Source: Paludisphaera rhizosphaerae
Lineage (GTDB): Bacteria > Planctomycetota > Planctomycetia > Isosphaerales > Isosphaeraceae
NCBI RefSeq assembly: GCF_011065895.1
Contig: NZ_JAALCR010000028.1
Span: 16,595-80,594 of the forward strand
Direction: 5' to 3'
DNA length: 64,000 nucleotides
In this document: positions 8,474 to 16,360 of the stretch, piece after piece
Position numbering within the stretch: position 1 is the first letter of the stretch
Layout: every line of letters starts with the position of its first letter
Translations under genes and position numbers: made by a program
Notes under the pieces: model-generated
Databases searched by the model: none
What the model was told of the DNA's origin: nothing
The model's input: the letters and a program-made list of their open reading frames with translations, nothing else

Positions 8474-9670
8474 TTGTTTCTGACACTCCTGTTCTACGCG
8501 GGCGTCGTGATCGGCGAGGCGGCCTGCATCGCCTATGCGATCAACGTCCTGCACGGCTATCCCTGGCGGAGCCGATGGACCGAGGAGATCACGCTCGTCG
8601 CCCTGGCCGCCATCGGTCTAGGCTCGCTTGAACTGGCCCGGCGCTACTGGTTCGTCCCCGTCTCCTCCTGGCCGACTTCGGTGGCGGCCCTCGCGGGGGG
8701 CTTCTGCCTCATCGGTTTCGTCGGCGTCCCGGCCGCCCAGCTCTCCCGGTCGCTTCGGTCGAGGTTCGTCGGCGTGATCCCCAGCGAGCGCCGAGAGGAG
8801 CTTCAGGATCTGCCCAGAGAGGAGTTCATCGGCGACGGCCATCACGCCTGGCTGCTCCGGCTCCCCGGCAATCGATCGCTCGACCTGGAGGCCCACGACT
8901 TCTCGGTGGCGTTCCCGCAGCTTCCCGACGAGATGAACGGGCTCTCGGTCCTCCACCTGACCGACCTCCATTTCTCACGCGCGTACGACCGCCGCTACTT
9001 CCAGGCCGTGTGCGAAGCCGCGGCCGACATGCCGTCGGATATCGTGCTCGTCACGGGGGACATGGTCGACGACCCGGCGTGCATCGAGTGGATCGCGCCG
9101 CTGCTGAAGGACCTTCCCGGTCCGCTGGGGAAGTTCGCCATCCTGGGAAACCACGACCACTTCCACGACTCGGAATTAATCGCCGCTGCGCTGACCGAGG
9201 CCGGTTTCCGGGTGCTCGACGGCGAAACGACGCTCGTGGACGTCGAGGGCCGTCGCCTGGCCGTGGGCGGAACGTGCGCTCCCTGGGGCCCACCGATCCC
9301 CGACGACGCCGTCCCCTCGGCCGACTTCTCCCTGTTGATGAGCCACACGCCCGACCAGGTCTACAAGTCGGCGAAGCAGGGGTGGGATTTCATCCTCACC
9401 GGCCACAACCACGGCGGCCAGATCCGATTTCCGCTGATCGGCCCCTTGCTGATGCCCAGCGTCTACAGCCGGCGGTTCGACCGCGGCTTCTTCCGCATCC
9501 GACCCTCGTTGATGTACGTCAGCCAGGGGATCGGCGCCAAGCATCCCATCCGCTACGGCTGCGTCCCGGAAATCACCCGGTTCACCCTGGTCCGGTCTGA
9601 GGCGACTGCTCGCCGCGACCTGGCCGCCTCCAGCGGCGCGACGAAGGCGTCTTCATGCTCTCCGACGTGA
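8474..9670 (+). CDS. Membrane-anchored calcineurin-like metallophosphoesterase
   Basis: The 398-residue protein has two or three N-terminal hydrophobic helices (about residues 3-25, 38-55 and 67-90). The phosphoesterase domain carries the full metal ligand set: DLH (Asp164, His166), GDMVDD (Asp196), GNHD (Asn226, His227), His291 and GHNHGG (His311, His313). The arrangement resembles the YkuE/YaeI group, some of which act on lipid substrates such as UDP-diacylglucosamine or lipid A precursors. Whether that applies here is inference. The start is TTG at 8474, supported by GGAG eight bases upstream; no nearer ATG or GTG is in frame. It may be the last gene of the GT2-DUF362-GT4 run, 128 bases downstream of it. 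Confidence 0.85.
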   Translation: MFLTLLFYAGVVIGEAACIAYAINVLHGYPWRSRWTEEITLVALAAIGLGSLELARRYWFVPVSSWPTSVAALAGGFCLIGFVGVPAAQLSRSLRSRFVGVIPSERREELQDLPREEFIGDGHHAWLLRLPGNRSLDLEAHDFSVAFPQLPDEMNGLSVLHLTDLHFSRAYDRRYFQAVCEAAADMPSDIVLVTGDMVDDPACIEWIAPLLKDLPGPLGKFAILGNHDHFHDSELIAAALTEAGFRVLDGETTLVDVEGRRLAVGGTCAPWGPPIPDDAVPSADFSLLMSHTPDQVYKSAKQGWDFILTGHNHGGQIRFPLIGPLLMPSVYSRRFDRGFFRIRPSLMYVSQGIGAKHPIRYGCVPEITRFTLVRSEATARRDLAASSGATKASSCSPT

Positions 9671-9820
9671 CAACGCGCCGACCTTGACGGCCGTCAGAAC
9701 TGTTCGGCCCCGATGACCGGGCGTCGATAACGCCCATTCGTCATGTAGCCTGGCGTACGGCGTGGGTTGGGTCTACATTAAGGCAATTCTCCGTCGGACA
9801 GCCCCATAGGTAACCGACCC

Positions 9821-10558
9821 GTGAAGATGCCCCGTGTGCGGTTCACACTGCGGTCGATGATGGCCGCAGTGGCAGCCATAGCGGGCCTACTCGCCCTGCC
9901 GACCTGGCTGCAGCAATTCGTTGCTGTGGTCTCACTGCCATGTCTCGCCATCTTCTCGGCATGCCGCCTCGTAGCGAAACGCCGCCGACGGCTCGCTGCG
10001 GTCTGCTTCTGGACACTCGCGATCCTGGCCAATGTCCTCTTCGCGGTCATCTCGGTTTATCCCGGGATGATCTCCGTGCTCCTCCTGCTCGCCTGGTGCG
10101 TGATCTTCCTGCCCACGCTCGCCGGTTTTGGGGTCGCGTGGGCCGTGGCGGCGACCCCGGAGGCAGCGGCCCAGCAGTCGCCACGACGAGGCGCCTGGGC
10201 GTGGGTCGTCGCCCTCTCGGTGATGCCGGGCATCACCGCCTGGACCGCCTGGCCCTTTCACCTGGCGTTCCTGTCAGCCAGGGCCAGCCTCGAGCAGCTC
10301 GCAGACCAGGTCGAGGCTGGTCAGGCCATCTCGTTCCCACAGAGTCTAGGGCCGTTCGAAATCGTGGCCTCGAGAATCGACGCCAGGACAGGAGGCATCG
10401 CCCTTTTGACCGACCCGAACCCGAGCGGCCCCAGTGGTTTCGTCCGCCACAAGGGCCTACTCATCGACGCCTACCGCTTCAACTGCTATGCCCCCATCCG
10501 AGGCGATTGGTGGCACGTCGGGCTCGGCGACGGCTGGTGCTACCATGAGGAGGACTGA
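9821..10558 (+). CDS. Hypothetical membrane protein
   Basis: The product has 245 residues. The N-terminus (RFTLRSMMAAVAAIAGLLAL) matches a recurrent planctomycete pattern in which a short basic stretch precedes a hydrophobic helix. About four to five hydrophobic segments span residues 10-145. A soluble C-terminal half follows, with VDARTGGIALLTDP-like strands and several Trp/Cys residues near the end. I do not recognise the family. The start could be GTG 9821 or ATG 9827; the difference is two residues. Confidence 0.6.
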   Translation: MKMPRVRFTLRSMMAAVAAIAGLLALPTWLQQFVAVVSLPCLAIFSACRLVAKRRRRLAAVCFWTLAILANVLFAVISVYPGMISVLLLLAWCVIFLPTLAGFGVAWAVAATPEAAAQQSPRRGAWAWVVALSVMPGITAWTAWPFHLAFLSARASLEQLADQVEAGQAISFPQSLGPFEIVASRIDARTGGIALLTDPNPSGPSGFVRHKGLLIDAYRFNCYAPIRGDWWHVGLGDGWCYHEED

Positions 10559-10654
10559 ACCCGTCCTGTAGCTGGAACAGCCGAGATGATGAGATGATGC
10601 GGTAGGTACAACTCAGGATCAAGAAATACGGCACGATCGAGCCCTCGACCCCAT

Positions 10655-11503
10655 TCAATCGTGTCGTCGCAGCAGCGACGCCCACGCCCCCGGACTGACG
10701 CGGGAGTAGAACCGGCCGTCGGCCTGGACGACTTCGAGGGGGCAGCGGTAGACGGCCGAGAGCAGGTCCGACCGCAGCACGTCCTCGGGCTTCCCCTGGA
10801 CGGCGACGCGCCCCTCGTCGAGGACGAGGACGTGCGAGACGGCCGGCGGCAGCTCTTCCAGGTGGTGAGTGATCAGGACGACGGTCGGCGCGTCGTCCTC
10901 GTCGTGGAGCGACTGGATCGTCGCCAGCACCTGCTCGCGGGCCAGCAGGTCGAGGCCCGACGTCGGCTCGTCGAGGAGCAAGAGCCGGGGTTTCCGCACC
11001 ATCGCGCGGGCCATCAGGCAGCGAATGTGCTCTCCGCTGCTGAGGTTCTGGTAGGGGGTTTTCATCGACCCCGAAAGACCGACGGTCTCCAGCAACCGCT
11101 TCGCCTCGCGACGGACCTCGTCCGACGTCTCCTGATAGAGCCCGACCGTACCGAAGGCCCCGGTGACCGCGACGTCGAAGGCCGTCATCTCAGGATCGGG
11201 CTCGGCGAGTCCCGTCGGCTGGACCAGGCGGAGGTCTTCGCGAAGCTCGTGGAGGTTCACCTCGCCGAAGGTCTCGCCTAGCACGGAGACCTCGCCGTCG
11301 GTCGGCCAGAGGTAGCCGGAGATGACCCGAGTGAGCGTGCTCTTGCCACTGCCGTTGGGCCCCAGCACGGCCACGCACGCGCCGGCGGGAACCTCCCAGT
11401 CGACGTCCTTCAGAATCCAACGGCCCGTGCGATAGACGCCGACGTTTTGGGCCCGAATGGCGAGGGCAGGGGAGGGTTGGTCATCGTGGGCGGGGCGTGT
11501 CAT
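10655..11503 (-). CDS. ABC transporter ATP-binding protein (stand-alone)
   Basis: The 282-residue nucleotide-binding protein has Walker A GPNGSGKS (about residues 49-56), the Q-loop region LVQPTGLAEPD, signature NLSSGEHIR, Walker B LLLLDEPTSGLD, and a switch His in VLITHHLEELP. The signature is SSGEH rather than the canonical LSGGQ; such variants occur in YbbP/ModF-like solo ATPases. No membrane permease gene is adjacent, and the neighbours are unrelated, so its transporter partner or non-transport role is unknown. Confidence 0.88.
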   Translation of the reverse strand: MTRPAHDDQPSPALAIRAQNVGVYRTGRWILKDVDWEVPAGACVAVLGPNGSGKSTLTRVISGYLWPTDGEVSVLGETFGEVNLHELREDLRLVQPTGLAEPDPEMTAFDVAVTGAFGTVGLYQETSDEVRREAKRLLETVGLSGSMKTPYQNLSSGEHIRCLMARAMVRKPRLLLLDEPTSGLDLLAREQVLATIQSLHDEDDAPTVVLITHHLEELPPAVSHVLVLDEGRVAVQGKPEDVLRSDLLSAVYRCPLEVVQADGRFYSRVSPGAWASLLRRHD

Positions 11504-11574
11504 GGCGGGACTCGATCGAGCGGGATGAGGACATCAGGAGACTCATCGCTCGCCTGCACCAGAACGAACGCCCA

Positions 11575-11671
11575 GGGTGCCATGGCCACGCTTGCGTGGC
11601 CATGTGATTGGCGACGGTCGTGCGACAGTCCGACAGCGGTTCATGGCCACGCAAGCGTGGCCACGGTACCC
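11575..11671. repeat. Full-length 97-bp palindromic intergenic element, copy B
   Basis: Each end is a hairpin built on GGCCACGC..GCGTGGCC. The outermost bases, GGGTGCCATGGCCACG at the left and CGTGGCCACGGTACCC at the right, are near-perfect inverted repeats of each other. The length of exactly 97 bp equals that of copy C at 34491-34587. The element lies upstream of the ABC ATPase gene and downstream of a terminator hairpin. It looks like a REP/BIME-like or MITE-like mobile element. Confidence 0.75.
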
Positions 11672-11731
11672 GAGTTCGACCGACGACTTCTGGTGGGCTC
11701 TCTTGGCGTGGAGCGAGGAGTCTCAAAACGA

Positions 11732-11760
11732 ACCCGCGCGCCGGAGGCCGGCGCGCGGGT
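11732..11760 (-). terminator. Intrinsic-terminator-like hairpin
   Basis: A perfect 13-bp stem (ACCCGCGCGCCGG at 11732-11744 with its complement at 11748-11760) encloses a three-base loop. In the minus direction it is followed by CGTTTTG, a short T-run. It lies about 50 bp after the stop of the oxidoreductase gene ending at 11809 and would terminate that transcript. Confidence 0.7.
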
Positions 11761-11808
11761 GGTTGGTGGATTATAGACGATCGAGCGAACGTCGAGGTTC
11801 GGCCGACT

Positions 11809-12939
11809 TCAGAAGGTCGGGATGTCGACGCGGCTGCCGCCGTTCATGGCCGACTCGTGGGCGCAGAGGCCGACCATCGTCCAGTTGGCGGAGGTCTCAG
11901 CGTCCGGGAGGGCGGCGCGGTTGCCCTTCACGGCCTCGAGGAACGCGTGCACGAGATGCGGGTGGGATCCGCCGTGCCCGCCTCCCTGGAGGAACGAAAG
12001 GTGGTCGGCGTCCTGGATGGCGGCCGGCTGGGTGAATTTCTGGATCCCTTCCGGAAGCCGAGAGGCGTAATCCGGCACCGTGACCCGCTTGGCGATCTCC
12101 GGCTCGGTGAGCGGGGCCTGCGGGGTGCTCTTGGTGTGGATGACGGGGTCCTCGCCCTCGACCTGCTGCCACTCGAACGACTTCTTGCTGCCGGTGGCGT
12201 CGAAGCTCTCGCGATACTGGCGGGCCGTGTCAAAGAGGCTGCGGGTGACCTCGGCGACGACGTCACTGTCCTTGATCTTGAACGTGGCCGTCTCGATGGC
12301 GAACGGGCTGTTGTACTTGGCGATCAGGTCGTCGCTGATCCGGCCGGAGCCGTGGCAGACGACGCTCTCCGCGTGTTTGCCCAGGAGCGCCAGGCAGGGG
12401 CTGACGCAGTGGGTGGCGTACCACATCGGCGGCAGGCCGGGCCAGTACTCGGGCCAGCCGTCCATGTCCTGCTGGTGGCTGCCGCGGAGGAACTGGAGCC
12501 GGCCGAGTTCGCCCTTGCGGTAGAGGTCCTCGACGAAGAGATACTCGCGGCTGTAGACGACGGTCTCCATCATCATGTAGACCTTGCCGCTGGACCGCTG
12601 AGCGTCGACGACCTTCTTGCAGTCCTCGATGCTCGTGGCCATGGGCACGGTGCAGGCGACGTGCTTGCCGGCGTTGAGGGCCTCGATCGACATCCAGGCG
12701 TGGTCGGGGATCGGCGAGTTGATGTGAACGACGTCGACGTCCGGGTCCTTGAGCAGCTCGCGATAATCCTGGTAGCGGGCCTTGATGCCGTAACGCTCGC
12801 CGACTTCGTCGAGCCCCTTCTTGTCGCGACGGCAGACGGCGTACATCTCCGCGCCGGGGTAGTTTTGATAGATCGGGATGAACTCGGCGCCAAAGCCGAG
12901 GCCGATAATCGCCACGCGGATGGGCTTTTCGCTCGCCAT
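11809..12939 (-). CDS. Gfo/Idh/MocA family oxidoreductase with atypical active-site motif
   Basis: The 376-residue protein has an N-terminal Rossmann fold (VAIIGLGFGAEF, residues 8-19) and a C-terminal alpha/beta domain, like NAD(P)-dependent sugar or inositol dehydrogenases. The usual catalytic EKP triplet in GKHV(x)xEKP is replaced: the sequence reads GKHVACTVPMATS, so the conserved lysine is absent. I recall such CTVP-type sequences from planctomycete and other bacterial relatives, so this is probably a subfamily feature rather than a recent mutation, but catalysis may differ. The start at 12939 is placed at the methionine before the Rossmann fold. The gene is divergent from a second Gfo/Idh/MocA gene 123 bp away. 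The substrate is unknown. Confidence 0.87.
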   Translation of the reverse strand: MASEKPIRVAIIGLGFGAEFIPIYQNYPGAEMYAVCRRDKKGLDEVGERYGIKARYQDYRELLKDPDVDVVHINSPIPDHAWMSIEALNAGKHVACTVPMATSIEDCKKVVDAQRSSGKVYMMMETVVYSREYLFVEDLYRKGELGRLQFLRGSHQQDMDGWPEYWPGLPPMWYATHCVSPCLALLGKHAESVVCHGSGRISDDLIAKYNSPFAIETATFKIKDSDVVAEVTRSLFDTARQYRESFDATGSKKSFEWQQVEGEDPVIHTKSTPQAPLTEPEIAKRVTVPDYASRLPEGIQKFTQPAAIQDADHLSFLQGGGHGGSHPHLVHAFLEAVKGNRAALPDAETSANWTMVGLCAHESAMNGGSRVDIPTF

Positions 12940-13061
12940 CGTCTGAACGTCCCCTGGTTGTCGTCGCGTTCGACCCTGTCGAGAATGGACTCCGAACGGA
13001 GTAACGTGCAGGATAGTGGGGCCGGAAGTTGAAGGCAAGCGTACCGCGAGGTTTGATCGAC

Positions 13062-14183
13062 ATGGCCGAGTTCTCTGAGTCCCGTCCCGTCCGCGTGGCC
13101 TTCATCGGCGTCGGCGCCGTGACCGCCTACCACCACCTGCCGGGCCTCCGGCTCGACCCCCGCGCCAAGCTGGTCGCCATTTGCGACGCCGACCCCGCGC
13201 TCCTGGAGCGTCGGAAGTCCGAGTGGGGCGTCGAGCACGCCACGACCGACGCCATCGCCCTCTGCGCGGACGACCGGATCGACGCCGTCGTGATCGCCAC
13301 CCCCAACGACACTCACCGGCCGATCGCCGTCGCCGCCGCCGAGGCCGGCAAGCACGTCATGGCCGAGAAGCCGCTGGGCCTGAACGCCCGCGAGGTCGGC
13401 GACATGTACGAGGCCGCCCGCGACGCCTCGGTCGTTCACATGACGGCCTTTACTTACCGCTTCGCCCCGGCCATGCGGTACATCCGGAGCCTGGTCAAGT
13501 CGGGCTCGCTCGGCGAGCCCCGGCACTTCCGGTCGCAGCGGTTCCTGGACTGGCCCGAGACCAGTTGGGGATGGCGGCAGTACAAGGAGCGAGCCGGCGC
13601 GGGCGACCTCTTCGACATGACCATCCACCGGATCGACTTCGCCATCGACCTGATCGGCCCGATCGCCAGCGTCTGCGGAGCCGTCGCCCAGTTCGCCCCG
13701 CGCGACCGGACGGTCGACGGCAAGAGCTGCCCGCCGTCGACCGTCGACGACTGGTCGTCGATCATCGGCGAGTTCTCTTGCGGAGCGACCGGCGTCTGGG
13801 AAGGGACGACGCTGGCGAAGGGCTACCACCGCGACGGCTTCGGCCACGAATGGGCCGAGATCAACGGCTCCGAAGGCTCGGTCGTCTACCGACTGCACGA
13901 GCCCAACGTCGTCCTCCTGGGCAAGACCGGCCAGGACCTGGCGCCCGTCGAGGTTCCAGCTGAGTTCCTCAAGCCCGCCGGCAGCCCGCGCGACCCCTCC
14001 GAGGGAGCGCCCGCGACCGTCTTCCGGTATGATCTGATGTGGGAGTTCATCTCGGCGATCGTCGAGAACCGCCCCGCCGTACCGAGCTTCCACGATGGTC
14101 TCAACGCCCAGATCGTCGCCGACGCCGTCCTCGACTCCCACCGCCGCCGGACCTGGGTGGAGACGCCGATCGCGCCGGCGTGA
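13062..14183 (+). CDS. Gfo/Idh/MocA family oxidoreductase
   Basis: The 373-residue dehydrogenase-like protein has the NAD(P)-binding VAFIGVGAVTAYH loop at the N-terminus, the ATPNDTH strand, and an intact GKHVMAEKPLGLN motif with the catalytic-site lysine. The substrate-binding domain contains the GDLFDMTIHRIDFAIDLIG helix, where Asp and His residues typically act on sugar hydroxyls. The ATG at 13062 is chosen; an upstream TTG at 13029 would add 11 residues without conserved features. It is divergent from the other family member, which lacks the EKP lysine. Confidence 0.9.
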   Translation: MAEFSESRPVRVAFIGVGAVTAYHHLPGLRLDPRAKLVAICDADPALLERRKSEWGVEHATTDAIALCADDRIDAVVIATPNDTHRPIAVAAAEAGKHVMAEKPLGLNAREVGDMYEAARDASVVHMTAFTYRFAPAMRYIRSLVKSGSLGEPRHFRSQRFLDWPETSWGWRQYKERAGAGDLFDMTIHRIDFAIDLIGPIASVCGAVAQFAPRDRTVDGKSCPPSTVDDWSSIIGEFSCGATGVWEGTTLAKGYHRDGFGHEWAEINGSEGSVVYRLHEPNVVLLGKTGQDLAPVEVPAEFLKPAGSPRDPSEGAPATVFRYDLMWEFISAIVENRPAVPSFHDGLNAQIVADAVLDSHRRRTWVETPIAPA

Positions 14184-14215
14184 GCATCGACCGATCGGCT
14201 GGAGGATCAAGCATC

Positions 14216-14866
14216 ATGACTCCGACGACGCTGGAGCAAGCCCCGGCGAATCCCGCCGCCGACGGCGAACACTCCCCCGAGACGATGTTAGTCGTTCCCG
14301 AGGGGGTTCGGTTGATCATCGGCCTGGAGGACTTCGAGCGCCTTTGCCAGGTCCCGGAGAACCGGGACCTGAGGTTGGAACGCGAGTCGGACGGAGGCTT
14401 GATCGTCATGGCGCCCGCGGGGATGGAGGGAAGTTGGCGGAATGGGAATCTCTTCGGCCAGCTCTGGAACTGGAACCGGGAGAACGGCCTCGGTCGGATG
14501 TTTGAATCGTCCGGCGGCATGACGTTCCCGAACACCGCCGTCCGCGCGCCCGACGTCTCCTGGATCGCCAGCCCCCGCTGGGAAGCGCTCTCCGAGGACG
14601 ACCGCCGTCGGTTCACCCACGTCGTCCCCGACTTCGTCGCCGAGTTGCACTCCCCGAGCGACTCCCTGACGAAGGCTCGCGCCAAGATGGCCGAATATAT
14701 TGCCCAGGGCGTTCGGTTGGGATGGTTGATCGATCCGTCCTCACAAACCGTCGAGATCTACCGCCCCGGCCGCGAGCCCGAGACGCTGACGAAGCCCGCC
14801 ACGCTCTCCGGTGAGGACGTCATGCCAGGCCTGGTCCTGGATTTGAAGGGGATTCTGTTCGATTGA
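14216..14866 (+). CDS. Uma2-family (DUF820) putative restriction-endonuclease-like protein
   Basis: The 216-residue protein shows the Uma2 pattern: an N-terminal helix region (LEDFERLCQVPENRDLRLERES), then the nuclease-like core APDVSWI, PDFVAELHSPSDSL and YIAQGVRLGWLIDP. These include the Asp, Glu and Lys positions of a PD-(D/E)xK-like fold. It ends with the usual LVLDLKGILFD tail. Planctomycetes and cyanobacteria carry many Uma2 copies whose function is unproven. It starts 33 bases after the oxidoreductase stop. A decayed relative lies at about 27.6 kb. Confidence 0.87.
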   Translation: MTPTTLEQAPANPAADGEHSPETMLVVPEGVRLIIGLEDFERLCQVPENRDLRLERESDGGLIVMAPAGMEGSWRNGNLFGQLWNWNRENGLGRMFESSGGMTFPNTAVRAPDVSWIASPRWEALSEDDRRRFTHVVPDFVAELHSPSDSLTKARAKMAEYIAQGVRLGWLIDPSSQTVEIYRPGREPETLTKPATLSGEDVMPGLVLDLKGILFD

Positions 14867-14935
14867 CCGCGGCGCGGCCTGAGTCCTCGAGGAGAACCAG
14901 GCCCTTCTGTCTTCTTCGACACCCAGGCTCTCCCG

Positions 14936-16360
14936 TTGAAGTACGCCCCCATCCGTCGCCAGATACTGATCCCGATCGTCGCCATCCAGACGGCGACGAT
15001 CGCGGCGACGACGGCGGCCGGGGTGTGGCTGACGGCGGCTCGAGGGGAGCGACGGGACGTGGAGCGGCTCTCGGCGGTGATCGAGGTGCTCGACGGCACC
15101 ACGTTCCCGCCGACCTCCCGCGTGCTGGAGCAGATGCACGGGCTGTCGGGGGCTCACTTCATCCTCGGCGATGCGACGGGACGGGTGCTCGCATCGAGCG
15201 ACGAAGCCCTGGGCCGCGCCACGCCCTCCGGGGCGAACGTCCCCGACTTCCGCCGTCCCGACTTCCGCTCCTGGCGACAGTGGCCGACGCTCGCGATCGC
15301 CGGCCAGCGATACTTCGCGGCGAGGATTCGAGCCCCGCTCGCGGGGAGCGCCGGCGGGGCCTCGCTGCTGGTGCTCTATCCCGAATCGAGCTGGCGGTCG
15401 GCCCTGTGGGACGTGGCCGCCGCGCCGATCGCCCTCGGCCTGGCGGCCGTCGCGCTGACCGCCCAGGCGACCCGGTGGTTCGCCGAGCGGATCGCCCGCC
15501 GCGTCCACCGGCTGCGGGGACAGGTCGCGCGGATCGCCGACGGCGACTTCACCGAGATCGACCCTGAAGCCGGCGCCGATGAGATCGCCGACCTGATCGA
15601 ATCGGTCAACCAGATGAGCCGCCAGCTTCGCGAGATGCGCCGGACGATCGCCCAGGCCGAGCGCACGCAACTGCTGGCCCAACTGGCGGCGGGCTTCGCG
15701 CATCAGTTGCGGAATACGCTCACCGGCGCGCGGCTGGGCGTGCAACTCCACGGCAAGCGTTGCGGGGCGACCGGTCGCGATACCAGCCTGGGCGTGGCGG
15801 TTCGTCAGCTTGAGTTGGCCGAGGAGCAGGTGCAGGGGCTCCTGACGGTGGGCCGTCTGGAGCAAAGGCCCAACCGCCCCTGCGACCTCGCCGCCCTCGT
15901 GCGGGACGTCGCCGGACTGTTGGAGCCGACGAGCCGCCACGCGCGCGTCGACCTCGAAGTCGAGACGCCGGCCGATCCGATCGTCGCCAGCGTCGACGAG
16001 CCGAGCGTCCGCGCCGCGGTGCTCAACCTCGGTTGGAACGCCCTGGAAGCGGCCGGCCCCGGTGGTCGGGTTTGCTTCCGATTGATTGCCGACGCGGATT
16101 CGATCATGATCGAAGTCGGCGACGACGGCCCGGGACCGCCCGAGGAACTCGCATCGGCGATCTTCGACCCGTTCGTGACGGGCAAGCCGGAAGGCGTCGG
16201 CCTTGGCCTGGCGCTCGCGCGGCGGGTCGCGGAGTCTCACCGGGGCGAGTTGGCCTGGCGCCGGGAAGAGGGCTGGACCCGATTCCGCCTGACGACCCCC
16301 CGCCCGAACGACGAGCCGACGGAGGCGAGGAACGCCGATGAGCCGCGTCCTGATCGTTGA
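14936..16360 (+). CDS. Membrane sensor histidine kinase (NtrB-like partner)
   Basis: The 474-residue kinase has an N-terminal membrane helix (about 9-32), an extracytoplasmic sensor region (about 33-155) of unknown fold, a second membrane helix (about 158-178) and a HAMP-like linker (180-240). The phosphoacceptor is His256 in GFAHQLRNTLTGA. The ATPase part has an N-box (LNLGWNALEAA), a G1 box (VGDDGPGPPEEL) and a G2 box (GLGLALARR). The start is TTG at 14936. The frame is open from the Uma2 stop but has no ATG, and GTG starts lie inside the first membrane helix; no clear ribosome binding site is visible. Its end overlaps the response-regulator start by 23 bases, so the two are coupled. Confidence 0.88.
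   Translation: MKYAPIRRQILIPIVAIQTATIAATTAAGVWLTAARGERRDVERLSAVIEVLDGTTFPPTSRVLEQMHGLSGAHFILGDATGRVLASSDEALGRATPSGANVPDFRRPDFRSWRQWPTLAIAGQRYFAARIRAPLAGSAGGASLLVLYPESSWRSALWDVAAAPIALGLAAVALTAQATRWFAERIARRVHRLRGQVARIADGDFTEIDPEAGADEIADLIESVNQMSRQLREMRRTIAQAERTQLLAQLAAGFAHQLRNTLTGARLGVQLHGKRCGATGRDTSLGVAVRQLELAEEQVQGLLTVGRLEQRPNRPCDLAALVRDVAGLLEPTSRHARVDLEVETPADPIVASVDEPSVRAAVLNLGWNALEAAGPGGRVCFRLIADADSIMIEVGDDGPGPPEELASAIFDPFVTGKPEGVGLGLALARRVAESHRGELAWRREEGWTRFRLTTPRPNDEPTEARNADEPRPDR

Noticed and set aside
9719..9735. Six-bp hairpin after the metallophosphoesterase gene
   Set aside because: The stem is short and has no T-run, so it is not distinct from background in GC-rich DNA.
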